Below the pieces are notes generated by a model, which saw nothing but the letters and a program-made list of their open reading frames with translations, was not told where the DNA came from and ran no database searches. This document shows, piece by piece, positions 42,032 to 53,977 of a stretch of 64,000 nt of DNA (position 1 is the stretch's first letter; every line of letters begins with the position of its first letter). The DNA is taken from positions 17,819,501 to 17,883,500 of the forward strand of contig NC_079377.1 in assembly GCF_021018895.1 (NCBI RefSeq). Reading direction: 5' to 3'. The DNA comes from Seriola aureovittata. Its lineage: Eukaryota > Chordata > Actinopteri > Carangiformes > Carangidae. The translations under genes and the position numbers were made by a program.

Positions 42032-42131
42032 AGATTAATCACACAAAGTGGGTTTCTATGTGTGTACTACAGTTTGCCCTTGCTCCATGGTATTAACTTG
42101 GCTAAGTATAGACACCAAACTGAGTTACTGG
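42032..42131 (+). repeat. duplicated non-coding element, copy B
   Basis: Shares ATTAATCAC, TACTACAGTTTGCCC, TTGCTCCATGGTA, AACTTGGCT and CTGAGTTACTG with copy A at 40524-40634, with small indels and many substitutions. The two copies could come from a local duplication or from a dispersed family. Confidence 0.65.
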
Positions 42132-42374
42132 GATGAAAAAAATAGAAAATATGGGTATTTGAGGTACTTTTGGGTAATATATATATTTAAAAAATCATGG
42201 CGCATAGCTTGCATTGGCACACATGTTAAAAAGCTAATTTCAGAATATATTACAGCATTACATACCAAAGATATACAAATACATACATACAAATCTTTTT
42301 ATGTGAGGACTTTACAGCAATATTCTTATGTTTAAATAAGTGTAGAAATATAAACTGTGCTAGCCTTTATACTT

Positions 42375-42376
<2 letters not shown>

Positions 42377-42410
<34 letters not shown>
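42377..42410. repeat. (AT)17 microsatellite
   Basis: An uninterrupted AT run of 34 bp. Confidence 0.96.
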
Positions 42411-42415
<5 letters not shown>

Positions 42416-43824
42416 CAGTATATATTCATGTTCTGAACTTAAAATAGGTTCTTAAATGGGCTCATCTTTCCCATGAACTGAAGAGGATTTTTGTTGTAAG
42501 GAACAATCCGATCAAAAATGCGATTCCAGACTGCACCCATCCTTTGTTGATACAGTACAGATAATTTTGATACCAAATAAGCTCTCATTATGTTTCCTCT
42601 GTTTAAAACTTTACCTGGACTCCCCTGCTAAGTCCCAGCCATCTCTAATGTGTTGCTGTGTTTTGTCACATCTATAAACTCTCCCAGCCTCCCATTCCAA
42701 ATGATGCCACTCGACCAGTAACACACCCTGGCCTTCATTTGTCATGTCTAATTGAATCTTCTGGGTGGGTGCAAGTGTTTCTTTTTATCATGCTGGAAAA
42801 AAAAAACAGAAAAAATTCAGGCTGAGAAGTACTTTTGGAGCTTTTTAATTATACCTGGCCTCACTCATTAGCACTAAGGGAGGGGGTGTAGACAGAACTG
42901 GCAGTGATGGATCTAGGGAAGGAATGAGGGGTGACGCAGTGAAGGTGTGCATGTGTTTGGGCGTCCTTCTGTGTGTGTGCATGAATGCAAAGGCTGTTGT
43001 TTGTGCCAGCACTACGGTCCCCTGCACCAACACCATGCTCTCTGTGTCAGGTTAATGAGTCATGCTGGGATAAACACTTCCAAGTCATGGCCAGCTTTAT
43101 TTTTTCTGAGGGAGCGGCAAAGTCCAAGTGCCAAGAAACAACTGTGCTGCAGGCTGGAATACTCTGAAAAATGTGAGGTGAAAAAAGGGACTCGGTAAAA
43201 TGAGTACAGCTACAAGGCTTTACTGATCATCATGATTTTTGATACTGTATCATATCTCAGTAAGTTGTGTCATCCGTAAAAGAAGAAGGATGGTGGCAAA
43301 AACTGGAGCAACAATAGAGGTGAGGGGAAAAAATTGGAAAAGTGAGCAAAAGAAAAAATACTGGGCACAGGAAATGAAGACAGTCTAGACACAGGGGATA
43401 TCAGCTCTTACTGCTAAGAGGTGCTGTGGGTGGAAAGTGGTCTTAGACCTTTTGCCCGGTTTGATTACAAGTTAAAGTGCTGCAGATAATAAGAAGGGGT
43501 AACGTTTAGTTTGAACCATAGCAGATAAGACTAAGTAAAAACATTTTTTAACTCAAATTCTGCCCCTTCTTGTGTGTCTGCAGTCTATTGTTGGGATATG
43601 TAAAAAAAAAAAAGGTTTGTGCACCATGTCAACATTACATTAAAGGGATTGCAGTCTTCAAACAATCCTTTTTCTCTTAATGTTTTCAACCTGTGACACT
43701 GACTGACAAAACAATTGGAAGGACACAGAAATGTTACACAGTGAGAGCTTACTGTCAAGAGTCATCTGTGGCTTTCAAGTCAGAAAGATGTGGATGAAAG
43801 TGTGGGTGAGACTTGCATGCATGT

Positions 43825-43826
<2 letters not shown>

Positions 43827-43860
<34 letters not shown>
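43827..43860. repeat. (GT)17 microsatellite
   Basis: An uninterrupted GT run of 34 bp. The two overlapping frames that cross it read Cys-Val repeats and are not genes. Confidence 0.96.
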
Positions 43861-43861
<1 letters not shown>

Positions 43862-46800
43862 TGTGTTGTGCCTCAGAAGCCGTCATGTCAACAGCACTAA
43901 AGTCCCAAAGCAAAGGAAACGATCATTGCTGTCTTTTTCCAATGCACCCCATAATAACATGTCAACTCAGGCCGCTTTTAAATCGCCGTCCACAAGCATT
44001 TGTGACAATAAGATGGAAGAGTCCTTGGCATCAAAACACAATTCCTAGCAAGGGCAAATGTGTTTATTACATCTCCCACTCACGTGTCACAAGGGTCCAT
44101 TTTTAATCAGTAATTCATGGTCTCAAGTCTTGACAAGTTAATCTGTTTCCAACACCACAACCTCATATGGCGCGCAGTCAGATGGGTTCACAGAAATGTT
44201 CTGAAAGCCCTTCTGTGCATTTGCTGTTGCTCAGAAAAGAGTTGCAGCAAAGTCACTATTTCACTGTTAGGTGGTAATATTTTGTTAAGAGGACATAAAA
44301 AAAATGAGTGGACCAAACAAACATGGATGATTGTGCACTGAAATAAATCATTTTCAACATCAAGCCACGTTTGTTCAACTTATTCTGGGACAAGACAAGC
44401 AAGTAAAAGTATGTTTCATGCTACAGGTTTCTGAAAACCGTGATTGCATTCATATTGCCTCCTTCTCTCTGAAATAAATATTTGGATGTTGAACAAGATG
44501 TTCCAGTTGGTAGAAATAAAGTGAGATTAAGGAAAAAGCAAAATACTCAGCTACAACTTAAAAGAAGGCACAAGGAAAATATAGAGTAATCAATTACCAC
44601 CAGTCTAGCAGGCGACTCTATGTGTGTCTTGAATCCTTTGGCAGTTCATATGGAGACCCTGATGGCACTACTGGGAATGTCTGCTTTAAAAAAATGCTTT
44701 TCTTCAGGATGGAAAAACCAAATATACAGAGAAAAAGAAGTACAATTTTCATCATACTGTGACAGATTCAGGATACCTGTATTTCAATCTGATGTTTTTT
44801 AACAAAGTTGAGTAATGATAATGTTTACTCTCAAAGACAGGTGGTGTATAAGACAGTATATCCTCCACAGTTGAGACAGCAGTTCTGACAATTTTTCACT
44901 GCTGCGTAAACATAACTCAAAAACAAAGCAGCTAAGACTGGCTGAAAATGTCACAGTCTATTATTTAAAGGAATTTAGGAGAAAAACATTTTTGAAATAG
45001 TGTTAAAATACAACTAACAATAAAGAGTGTTAATTATTGAAAACGCTTGAATGGCCTTACCAAATCAAAATGATCATAATTATTAGATTTTCTGTGCAAT
45101 ATGTCAGTATTTTCAAATGTCATCAGATGATCTTGCAGTGAGCGCTGGAGGCGACTTTTCATTTAGGTTCAAAAGGAGAGATGATAACAAGGTACAACAT
45201 CGTCTATTTTTTTTTTAGAAAAACAAACTGCACCTCCCTCCAGCTGAATTCATTTCAGCTGTCACTGTAGCAGGAAGGTATGATAAAGCTGTGAACAAGT
45301 TTTCATCTTTCCCACATTAGATGTGCAACCTGGGAAGAATTCACACTTTCATAGGCTACAGATTAAAATGCTTACAGCTGTCAAAATGCATCCCTTAATT
45401 ATCATTGAACACAATAGCCATCTTTTCCGACTGGCTTTAAAATCCTCCTTTCTTAAATAGGCAGGTTTTCTGTCGGCTACTGCACTCAGGCCCGGCCTCT
45501 CAGCACTCTCTTCACTGCCATCTCGTCTATTAGATTCCGCCCATTACTGTTTCATGTAGCTGTGCTTTATTATGTTGGAGTCCCTTCTAGCTCCCCATCT
45601 TTTACTCATCTTTGACCTTTCCTCCCTACATCCATCTCCCCATCCTTTATATCTCTCTCTGCCTTTGTATCCCTTCTAGTTCTGCTCTTTCTCTCCCTCT
45701 GTGTTCCTGCCTCCTCTCTTTACCCTCCTGCCACCCTATGCAGCATCTCTTTCTCCCTCTCACGTTCCCTGGCAGCAGGCAGCAGTGCTTGTCACTCTTG
45801 TAAGTTGGTGTAGCCGCGACACAGGAGGCAGACTTCACCAAGTCTCTGCTCCATCTATCAACTGGCCTGCAGAGCTGGCATGCCAACTGACTGCACCTAT
45901 TCCGTTTTCCCTCACATCAATACCTTAAGGAGGACACCGTCCTACAAGCATACTGAGAGCAGATGCAATAAAGACTCAGGAAGCATTTCACTTATATTAC
46001 GTTACAAAGGCTGATGCAGACTAAAATGCTCCCAGGCCTATGAGACTTAATCCATAACTACAACTTGAAAAGCTGAAAGCTCAGTTACTAATAATAGTAC
46101 ACTCGAGTATATATTACTCGTATTATATTCTTAATATTAACATGTAATAATCTCAATATTAAGACATATTATTAATTTTCAGAATTCATATTCAGTACTG
46201 GTATTCCAATTGCTTAAAGCGTTTTAATCAGTGTTGGTAAAAATGATCTCCTTCCTCCAAAAGCAAGAGCCCAGAGAGCCAAAAATCTAATTTGGGTGTC
46301 TTGGAAATATATAGCTTGGACCTGCACTGTTGACAGTTAATTGGAAAGTGACTTTGGTAACTCATAAAACGTGTCAAGTTTTCATACCTAAATGTGCATC
46401 GTTTTATGTAATACAACCCAAGGACATAGAAACGGGACAGTTGAAAGCTTAAAATTCCACTTTATGGCTCTTTAAAAGGCTCGCGTGACTCAAGTGAAGC
46501 TCCCCTATCATGAAGGAAACAGACAGTAGTTGGGTGTCAGGAACGAGGTGGCACTGAAGCTGACAGAAGACGCTGCATCCTCTCATGGCTAAAGTGAACA
46601 AGAAACGAGATGGCAACTGTCTGGACGGGAGAAAACAAGAGCCCAGAATTTCAGCATAAAACCACAGACACTGTCAATGACATATGCATCATGTTGGAAG
46701 TATGAGAAACGACTGTGGCCTGAGAGTAGACTGGAGAAGTGACAACTGACTTGTGACAGAATGTGTTACTCAGGGAAGTAGGGCATCATCAGAGCAGAAG

Positions 46801-47047
46801 AAGAACAGAATAGAATATGTGACCTAGGATGCCTTTTGCTAATGCACTTATGTCCTTTAATATGAGTCAGGCGAATTACGAACTTGAAATTAAAAGTTAT
46901 GAATATGGTCTAGCTATATTAGTCTTTGATGAACTGTCAGCCAGACAAAGGTGACTCTTTTTCATCTGCCCAATGCATATTGGGACATTATTTCCTCACC
47001 TCCATCCGACCTTGCAGAGGAAAAAGCAGGCATGGATACACATGTAA

Positions 47048-47071
47048 CCCCCCCCCCCACACACACACACA
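47048..47071. repeat. C11 then (AC)n simple sequence
   Basis: Eleven C followed by about six AC units. Confidence 0.92.
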
Positions 47072-47104
47072 GGAGTAAGATACCCAGACTGAAAGTGATG
47101 GGGC

Positions 47105-47640
47105 CGAGTTTTTGTAGTGGTTTTGTGTCTCACTTGTCATTTTGCATCTCTTTGTAGTCATTTGGAGTTTTTTTCATTGTGGTGTTTTGCAGCTCTTTGT
47201 AATCATTCCATGTCTGCAGTTGTTTTGCATCTCTTTGTGGCTGTTTTGCATCTCTTTGTCATTTTGCATGTCTTTGCAGCAGTTTTCTGTAGTTTTTAAA
47301 GTCATTTTGTGTCTCTTTTTAGTTGTTGTCGTTTTGCATTGCCTTGTAGTTGTTTTGCATTTGTCGTCATCTTGGATCTCTTTGTGGTCATTGTGGGTCT
47401 CTTCATAGCTGTTTTTCATCTTATTTTGCATCTCTTCATAATGGTTTAGACCCTAGTTATTTAGTGTCTCGATGGTCATGTTGCATCTCTTTGTGGTCGT
47501 TTTGCATATCTTTGCAGCTGTTTTGCATTGCTTTTCTGTCATTTTGTGTCTCATTTTGCCTCTTTTTTGTAGTTGTGTTGAATCTCTATCTCTGTGATAA
47601 TTTCTTTTGCATTTCTTTGCAATTGTTTTGTGTGTTTTTG
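47105..47640. repeat. degenerate minisatellite, 21-bp unit
   Basis: The best units read GTTTTGCATCTCTTTGTGGTC, with variants GTTTTGCATCTCTTTGTGGCT, GTTTTGCATATCTTTGCAGCT and GTTTTGCATTGCTTTTCTGTC. The period is close to 21 bp but many units are diverged or have indels. Because 21 is a multiple of three, frames stay open on both strands over long stretches (85 and 156 codons on the minus strand, 88 and 97 on the plus strand). These frames encode monotonous Met/Gln/Asn/Lys or Phe/Cys/Leu repeats and are not supported as genes. Confidence 0.88.
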
Positions 47641-49434
47641 TGAATATGTTTAATGATAGAGTAGGACAGAGCAGAAGAGAAAATAACGGAGTTGAACAAA
47701 CTGTGAAAAACACAACTGACAAATTCAGTAAAGAGCAGGAAACGGAGCACATCTCTGTGGTGAACAGCACCGCTACACTGCTACAGAAGATAAATTTCAT
47801 GTTTTCAGTAACAATACTCAACACTGCCTTAACACATTTTGTCCTGCCTTGCACAAACCGTTTGAGACAATCAATACCAATAATCCCAGTAATTAACCAC
47901 ATTTTATCATTGATAACCATCATGAAAAAAGATGAATTCTTGATCAGTCGACTTCTGTCACCATGGCAACTTTGCTTTTTCTTTTCCCGCTGAAACAGTT
48001 CAGGAGTACTTAACTCTCTGAGGCCTCATCATCATTCTCTATTCAGATATTAGCATATTTACATTTTCTCCCCAGCATCTCTGGTGGGGAGCAGGAACGC
48101 TCTGTGACAACAGTTACCAACATATTAATGAAGCTTTGGTGAATTAACAAATCTCCACCAGTTCTAATATATTAACATATTCACAGGAGCATTTGGGAGC
48201 TGTGCTGAATGTGAAGCTGTGCTTATTTCTTAGTCCCCGAGATGCCTCATGTTAATTGTATAAGGAATAATAAAGAATATAATTGATGTGATTAAATGCG
48301 ATCTTATGAGAAGAAAAGATATCTGCAGCATTCTGTGTATGTGAACCTAATTCACTGGAGTACAGAAAAAGATCAAAGCCGTATATCATTAATGAAACTT
48401 GAAAGCATTGATGTATTCACAACCTGTTCACTGATTTATTTGTCTACAAGTGCTTCACTTTTATATTAATGGTAGAGCATTTAAAAGAGGATGAGCGGAA
48501 TGTAAGTGAGGTTTTTGAGTTGATTCAAGGCTCTTTTTTACATTTTTTAATATTTTATTTTGAGTTTTTCCAATCTGTAAAATACACAGAAAAAAGGATT
48601 AAAAGAACAGGTAAAACAAACACCCAGAGCCCACCCACCCATAAAACATCTTATAAAAGTGTTAGAAAACTGTACATGAATACCAAAAAGCTGAGTACGC
48701 AATACCCACTGCTATGGCAACAAAATGTCCAAAAAGGTATTCATGAACCATAGGAAACCACAAACAGTCAGAACAACAATGAATGAACAAATAAACACAT
48801 GGAGTCTGATAGACCTGGTTAGACACCCTTCTCTCTAATATATTCCACAAAGAGTCTTCAAATATTTGCAAAGTTGGAGTAACAATTAGAGTATCTTAAC
48901 TCTCCAAGTACAAACAGGAAATCATATACTGAGCCATTTTTTATAACAAGGACAGGATGAAGATTTTCTATTCCCTCAAAATAAAACTTTTAGCCATAAC
49001 CATGTCAAATATGAGAGCCAGTTAACGCTCATACGGTAGTTGGAAGTATTATTCAGAACAGCCTAATACAGCAAAATTACAGTCAGGCACGACTTGCCTT
49101 CCAAGTATTCCTCTGCAGCACTGAAATATCTCCTCCCAGAACTTATGCACTTTAGAGCATGACCAGCAGAGGTGACTTAAAGTCCCATCCTCCAAGTCAC
49201 ATTTGTCACATTTAGAGGAAACGAAGTGGTGGCTCTTATTCAGCTTGACCTTTGAATAGTGTATAAGGTGTATGGTTTTAAATTGTATGAACTGAAGTCT
49301 CACATTAACAGAACAATCCTTAATTCCACTCAGCCCTTTTTTCCTAAAGAGGTATTTCAGAGCCACTTTCCCTGCTGCATACATCATTGAGATTTTTAGA
49401 GGAGATATTCTCCTTAAAGATGGCGACCAACTGG

Positions 49435-49448
49435 GATATTACATGTTT
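49435..49448. repeat. target-site duplication, left copy
   Basis: GATATTACATGTTT matches GATATTAAATGTTT at 49600-49613 in 13 of 14 positions and brackets the SINE. Confidence 0.8.
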
Positions 49449-49599
49449 TTTGGCAGAGACAGTAGAGAGAGACAGGAAAGGCAGGCTGAGAGAGAGACAG
49501 CACAGGGCCCGAGCTGCACTTGAAGCTGAGCTGCTGCGGTCAGGACCTTGACATGTGGTACGCACTCTACCAGGTTAGCTACTGGGGCGACCCGACTGT
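49449..49599 (-). mobile_element. tRNA-derived SINE inserted into the LINE
   Basis: Reading the minus strand from 49599: GTCGCCCCAGTAGCTAACCT and GGTAGAGTGCG form a tRNA-like head with a good A box (TAGCTAACCTGG). This is followed by a degenerate B-box region (about GACCGCAGCAGC), then a CCCTGTGCTG phrase and a pyrimidine-rich tail ending CTACTGTCTCTGCCAAAAAA. This matches a tRNA-SINE layout I recall as common in spiny-rayed fishes, with part of the middle missing or diverged. The 14-bp duplications on both sides fix the ends. It splits the reading frame of the older LINE, so it is the younger insertion. Confidence 0.82.
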
Positions 49600-49613
49600 G
49601 ATATTAAATGTTT
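49600..49613. repeat. target-site duplication, right copy
   Basis: GATATTAAATGTTT, partner of the copy at 49435-49448. The LINE coding sequence resumes just beyond it. Confidence 0.8.
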
Positions 49614-52339
49614 GCAGGTGGGAGTTAGAGACATGCATTCATTATAGGCCTGCTGCAGGGGTAAGATGTCAGACCGTGCTAAAAACTGTCTCATAAACTT
49701 TTTCATTTGCAGGTAGCAGAAAAGGTGACTGTGAGGGACACTGAATCTATATTTTGATTGATCTTTTGATGATTATCAACATAAAAATTGTTTACAGGTC
49801 CTTTTCTGCCCATCTGTGGAGAACAAAATGAGTTTGACCTGGAATGAAATTATGATTATTATAAAATGGCACGTATATGGAGGTATCTGTGACATCCAGT
49901 GCCCTCTTAATTTGTTTTTCTTCAGTATTTTATAGAAAGATTAAATGAATCAAAGCTGAAAAATTGGGATATACATAGATAAACGTCTTGATGATATTAG
50001 GTTTGAAAAGGTGTATTTTTTTTGTATATTTTAGGACAAAAACAATTATGTGTTCATTCCATCAAATATTATTTTTGAAGGGAAAGGATATTGTGTTGTG
50101 GGTTGTCTGCAGCCTTAAAGTTACCAATCTAGCAAATGTTTCTAAGTCCATCTATAGTGAGTCTCTCTCAGAGTTACTCAGCCCTAAAACAGTTCCTGAA
50201 GGTTGGTCTAATGTGTGTTGCTGCCACAAAGAAATTCATGACAAAAATAATTCATGACATCTCCTGACATCTTGACTTTAGAAATGTCATCATAGTGAAA
50301 ATGCTGTGACCCTGATATCACATGTATGTGTGATGAATGTCAGTTTTTTAGCACTGCAGTACATACAGCACAGTACTGTCATGTGTCAGGATTCTCTCTC
50401 CATCTTACAGTGATCTTTAAATGCAAGTGAGCTCCAAATGCAATAAAATGACAAAATATTGAAATATATTTGACATTCTTTATTGGCAAGCATTTTTTAT
50501 ACATCATCATAATTTTTTTTAGTTCCTTCCATCTATACTCTAGCAATAACTCATCCTCACTAAATAAGATGGATACGTTTACTTATGTTGGCCTATAGAA
50601 ATGTCATAACTCAGAGCTTAGGTTTAGTCTTTCTCTGTCTGGGAATTGACATTAAAGGAAATATGAAAAGGTCTTGCACCAAGAGAAAATATCTTCTCAG
50701 TGCTGGGAATGAGCAAATTGAAATGAAAAAACCCCAAAACAAAACAAAATCAAACACTGTCCTCAATAAAACATTTGTTTCTTTAAAGGAAAGATGTACA
50801 GTCAAGGCTTTTTGAAGAATATGCATATTATATGCTGTTATATAATTATAATGTTTATTAACTCTAAATGGACATTTAACATATTTTAAATTTATATAGT
50901 CAAGTAAATTTTCTGTACAAATCCAACTCCTCCTGCTGATTCAAATTATATGAAATTTGTGGATCTTATTTTTGTCACATGCTGACACATCACAGATGCT
51001 TTACAATATCAATTTTAATTTGTATTATAGATTTTTCATGTGAGCTGGAAAATCTTCAGTCTTTCATAAGTGTTTCAGTGTCTTAACCATGAACTCTAAA
51101 GTGCTTCCTTGATTTCAGCTGCTACAGTTAGCAAACATGTGGAAGGAGCAAATAGAGGAAAGGTTAGTAACAGCTTCCAAGTTTGAACAGCATGAGCTAA
51201 GATAAGACACAAATCCTCTACGGCTCCACACAATTGACTTTGTTTTTGTTGAACTTTGCCTGGGGTTATATGCAATGCTGCTGATCAGAACAGTAAATAC
51301 ACTCCCTTCCTTAGCAGTGCAGGAAGACTGAGTGAATATTTTACTGTAGAAATACTGTTTCTTCTGTCCAAAGATATATTTGTAACATTTGATGCAGAAT
51401 ATTGGCATCTTAAATGTGGTTTTCTTTGGGCCAACTAAATATCAAAAGGCAAAACACATCTCAGTCTGATCTCTGCCATCTGCTTTGGGTTTTGTCAGAA
51501 CCACATGAGTGCAGATGGGTTGTAGTTACATCTTATTTTAACAGTTTTGACATGGGAAAGGTCACTGGTGTGGTAGTGGCAAGTTCCCAATGTAAACTAA
51601 GTTATCTTCTTTAAAACTTCTTTAAAAGATCTGTTCATTTCTCAGTTCAGTGGCGCTGTCTGTCAGTTGCGAGCAAGCGTGCAGGTGTTTTAGTTTTATG
51701 GATTCCTGCCCTGTCAGCACTCCTTCTGACGCCCCTACTGTAGTGCGTATTTCTGTGGATTCAATACCTTATTTGTTTTTGTTGGCAAACTAGCTTTGGA
51801 GCAGTTGTTGTTATTGTTTAATTAGTTATTGTAGAATTTGTGGTTTAATAAATAATTGAACATTTTTTTTTATTGATCACTGAGATAGCACTGACTTGGC
51901 ATGAAGGTCGTTTAATTAAAAATAAAATAAAAAAGTCGCTTTTGTTGTTCTTAGGCTTTATGTAGACTGTTTATTCCAATAAACCGTAGCAAAGTAGACC
52001 AACACTAAAGCACCAGTTGTAGTGAACCTGAGCCTCTTCACAGCATCATCGTATATCACACAGTATATGCACAAAGGGGAAAAAAATGGAACGACTGAAC
52101 CAGGCAGACTTGGTGTGGCTTGAAAGGCACACACAAACGGCTCTCCAATTACAGTGGTGGGATTGATAAACTCGGTGGCATATGATTCCGATGGTTTGAA
52201 CAATTTGGACCACTTCTCAATTCCCATCCCTATTCATTGGTCATCATCTTTAGTGAATAAATGCTTGTTTTCTGTCTGGCTCTCTGACTGTCACTCTGCT
52301 TGAGTTGCTGATCCCTTGATGAAGAAAAGTCTAGCCTAC

Positions 52340-52545
52340 CTGGTGGATGAACACCTGTGCACCTCGTGGGCTCATGAGCAGCACGGCCCGCCGTAGAGTG
52401 TCACGATACCGGTTGAGTTCCTCAGTGCGCATTGTGTTGAATAGGTCGGTAAAGACACGGCTGACGTTGCGGTCCACCCTCTGCAAGGACACATCCAGAC
52501 CCAACCGAGAAGCCTGGTCCATAAAGGTTTGCAAACCCCGGATAT
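52340..52545 (-). CDS. grid1: grid1 exon: amino-terminal domain, lobe 2 segment
   Basis: This is a 206-nt exon beginning with two bases of a split aspartate codon, with acceptor CTCCTTCAG and donor CAG|GTAGGC. It encodes [20 protein letters not shown] followed by [11 protein letters not shown], then [18 protein letters not shown] and GAQVFIHQ. It matches GluD1 about residues 175-242. In the family the segment follows a conserved FYDSEYD strand that must lie in the next 5' exon. NVS in DRNVSRVF is a possible N-glycosylation sequon. [13 protein letters not shown] is shared with GluD2, but the first half is GluD1-like. This is the most 5' exon visible; no upstream exon was recognised in the remaining 11.5 kb. 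Confidence 0.98.
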
Positions 52546-52870
52546 CTGAAGGAGAGAAACAGTGACAGACAGTGAGTGATGGTGGACACACAGACAGAGA
52601 CAGAGTAAAAAATAACACTTTAGGCAGGTGCTGTGTTATACAGTACTTTATTCTCAGAGCATTTAATCAGATTTGCGGGTTAACAACCCGTGCTTTCAAC
52701 ACCTGCACATGCACTCTATATTTTCAGGCTTCGTTCCAAGGGCTTCAAGGCAGGTTTCATTCTTTGCTCCTGATCTAAAGCATGACAAAACAGAACAAGC
52801 CTGTCTTTCTGTTTCCTGGGATTTACAGGATATGAAACTGCAGACAGGTGTTGCTGAACCCAGAGACCTC

Positions 52871-52887
52871 TGTGTGTGTGTGTGTGT
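52871..52887. repeat. short (TG)n microsatellite
   Basis: About eight TG units. Confidence 0.9.
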
Positions 52888-53056
52888 ATTCATTATACAG
52901 GAAACCACTTAAAAGAAGCCTGCGCAGCACACACAAATCAAAGGTGATGTGCAGCAGAGGGCTCACAATAAGCACACCAATCCCAGCAGTCACGGTGGCA
53001 GCAGCAGCCCAGCATGTGCCAAGTCATGCCGCATTGTTAAAGAGAGGTTAGGTGAA

Positions 53057-53092
53057 ATCAGTAGTGCCAGACCTCTTTCTGGCACTACTGAT
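53057..53092. repeat. perfect 15-bp inverted repeat, 6-nt loop
   Basis: ATCAGTAGTGCCAGA at 53057-53071 and TCTGGCACTACTGAT at 53078-53092 are exact reverse complements around CCTCTT. The stem does not extend further on either side. It is directly followed by a GT run (53096-53113). Confidence 0.95.
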
Positions 53093-53095
53093 GAA

Positions 53096-53113
53096 TGTGT
53101 GTGTGTGTGTGTG
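53096..53113. repeat. short (GT)n microsatellite
   Basis: About nine GT units next to the hairpin. Confidence 0.9.
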
Positions 53114-53933
53114 AGGGTGTGGGTTTTCCCCTGTTGCATCTCTGGAGAATTGATGAATCATCAAGTACTCTAGTGCTTTACTGCTGACAAAAGACAATGT
53201 ACAGTGGCATACAAAGGCAAACTAGCTTGAACACACATAAAGTTGCCGCAAAGATTTTCGTCGCTCAGAGGCCAAAACTGGAAATAAGGCTAATAGTAAA
53301 ACTCCTGACCTGGTCTGAGCAGTGAAGCAACATATTGGTACATCTCCCTTTTTCTACAACTACAACTCGGGGCAAACTGAAGTAGCAATATGACTAAGTA
53401 CCATATGAAGCAAATCATAAAGAATTAGATGCAATGTTTGATTTTTCCTGACATTTTTCTATTACAATTCATTTTTTTGGAAACATAAATACTCACAGTT
53501 GCCGCTGGAGTCCCTTCAGAATAAAAATGTTCAAAGGGCAGAACATAACATGAAATTAAATCATTCATCATTTTGAAACGTCGCCAAACACTTACTGCAG
53601 CACTCTTTGAAAACTCTTTCCTTTGCGAACACACACTCTCACACACCCCTTTACCATTGTCTCTAAATTGAAATGTTTACCCCTGGTGATTTTACATTGA
53701 ATACAATGGACAAAACACTCAACCTCTGAGTAATCGCTCCTTTTGTTACAGCACAAACACAATTTGTAAGTTAATCACAGTTCCTTCACTCCAGTCCCAT
53801 GACTGGACTGTTGCAATTAATTTTGGCTACAGTCTTTTCTTTATGCAATATTCAGCTGCAGTAACATTTGGTGATATTGACTATAGACAAAACATAGAAT
53901 CTGATTTAACATTTATTCCGTTCTTCAGTGTGA

Positions 53934-53977
53934 GCAATCTATTATATGAAACCCTCAGGGTGTGACAGGATAAACCT
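53934..53977 (+). repeat. 44-bp direct repeat, copy 1
   Basis: Runs from GCAATCTATTATATGAAACC to GGATAAACCT and matches 56362-56405 at 41 of 44 positions. Similarity fades on both sides. Confidence 0.85.

Larger units (their letters stand above)
48650..49850 (-). mobile_element. L1/Tx1-like LINE fragment (3' part of reverse-transcriptase ORF)
   Basis: Minus-strand frames carry the C-terminal region of L1-type ORF2. Upstream (about 49720-49614): KKFMRQFLARSDILPLQQAY then NECMSLTPTCKHLIS. Then, after the SINE, SQLVAIFKENISS; after a one-base frame change in an A run near 49395, the 112-codon ORF at 49387-49049 with VRLQFIQFKTIHLIHYS and the zinc-knuckle-like CDKCDLEDGTLSHLCWSC; then ALIFDMVMAKSFILRE near 48960-49010. 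It is 5' truncated, frameshifted and has stops, so it is inactive. The outer boundaries are approximate. Confidence 0.75.
23334..52339 (-). other. grid1: grid1 intron (29006 bp)
   Basis: The donor is CAG|GTAGGC at 52339 and the acceptor is CACTTCAG at 23334. This large intron holds most mobile elements of the window: a MITE-like repeat (27.2 kb), a Tc1 relic split by a LINE (33.2-34.7 kb), an L1-like LINE with an inserted SINE (48.65-49.85 kb), a 21-bp minisatellite (47.1-47.6 kb) and several microsatellites. Between these, 23.4-27.1, 28.1-33.2, 34.7-40.5, 42.4-47.0 and 49.9-52.3 kb show no gene I can support. Patches near 27.8-28.0, 36.7-36.85 and 40.3-40.6 kb look like possible conserved non-coding sequence, by composition only. 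Confidence 0.85.

Noticed and set aside
46083..46175. Small AT-rich dyads (CTTAATATT/AATATTAAG and CGAGTA/TACTCG)
   Set aside because: Short arms in very AT-rich DNA are expected by chance.
47174..47923. Minus-strand frames of 85 and 156 codons rich in Lys/Gln/Asn/Met
   Set aside because: They come from the 21-bp minisatellite, whose unit length is a multiple of three. They overlap equally long frames on the other strand.
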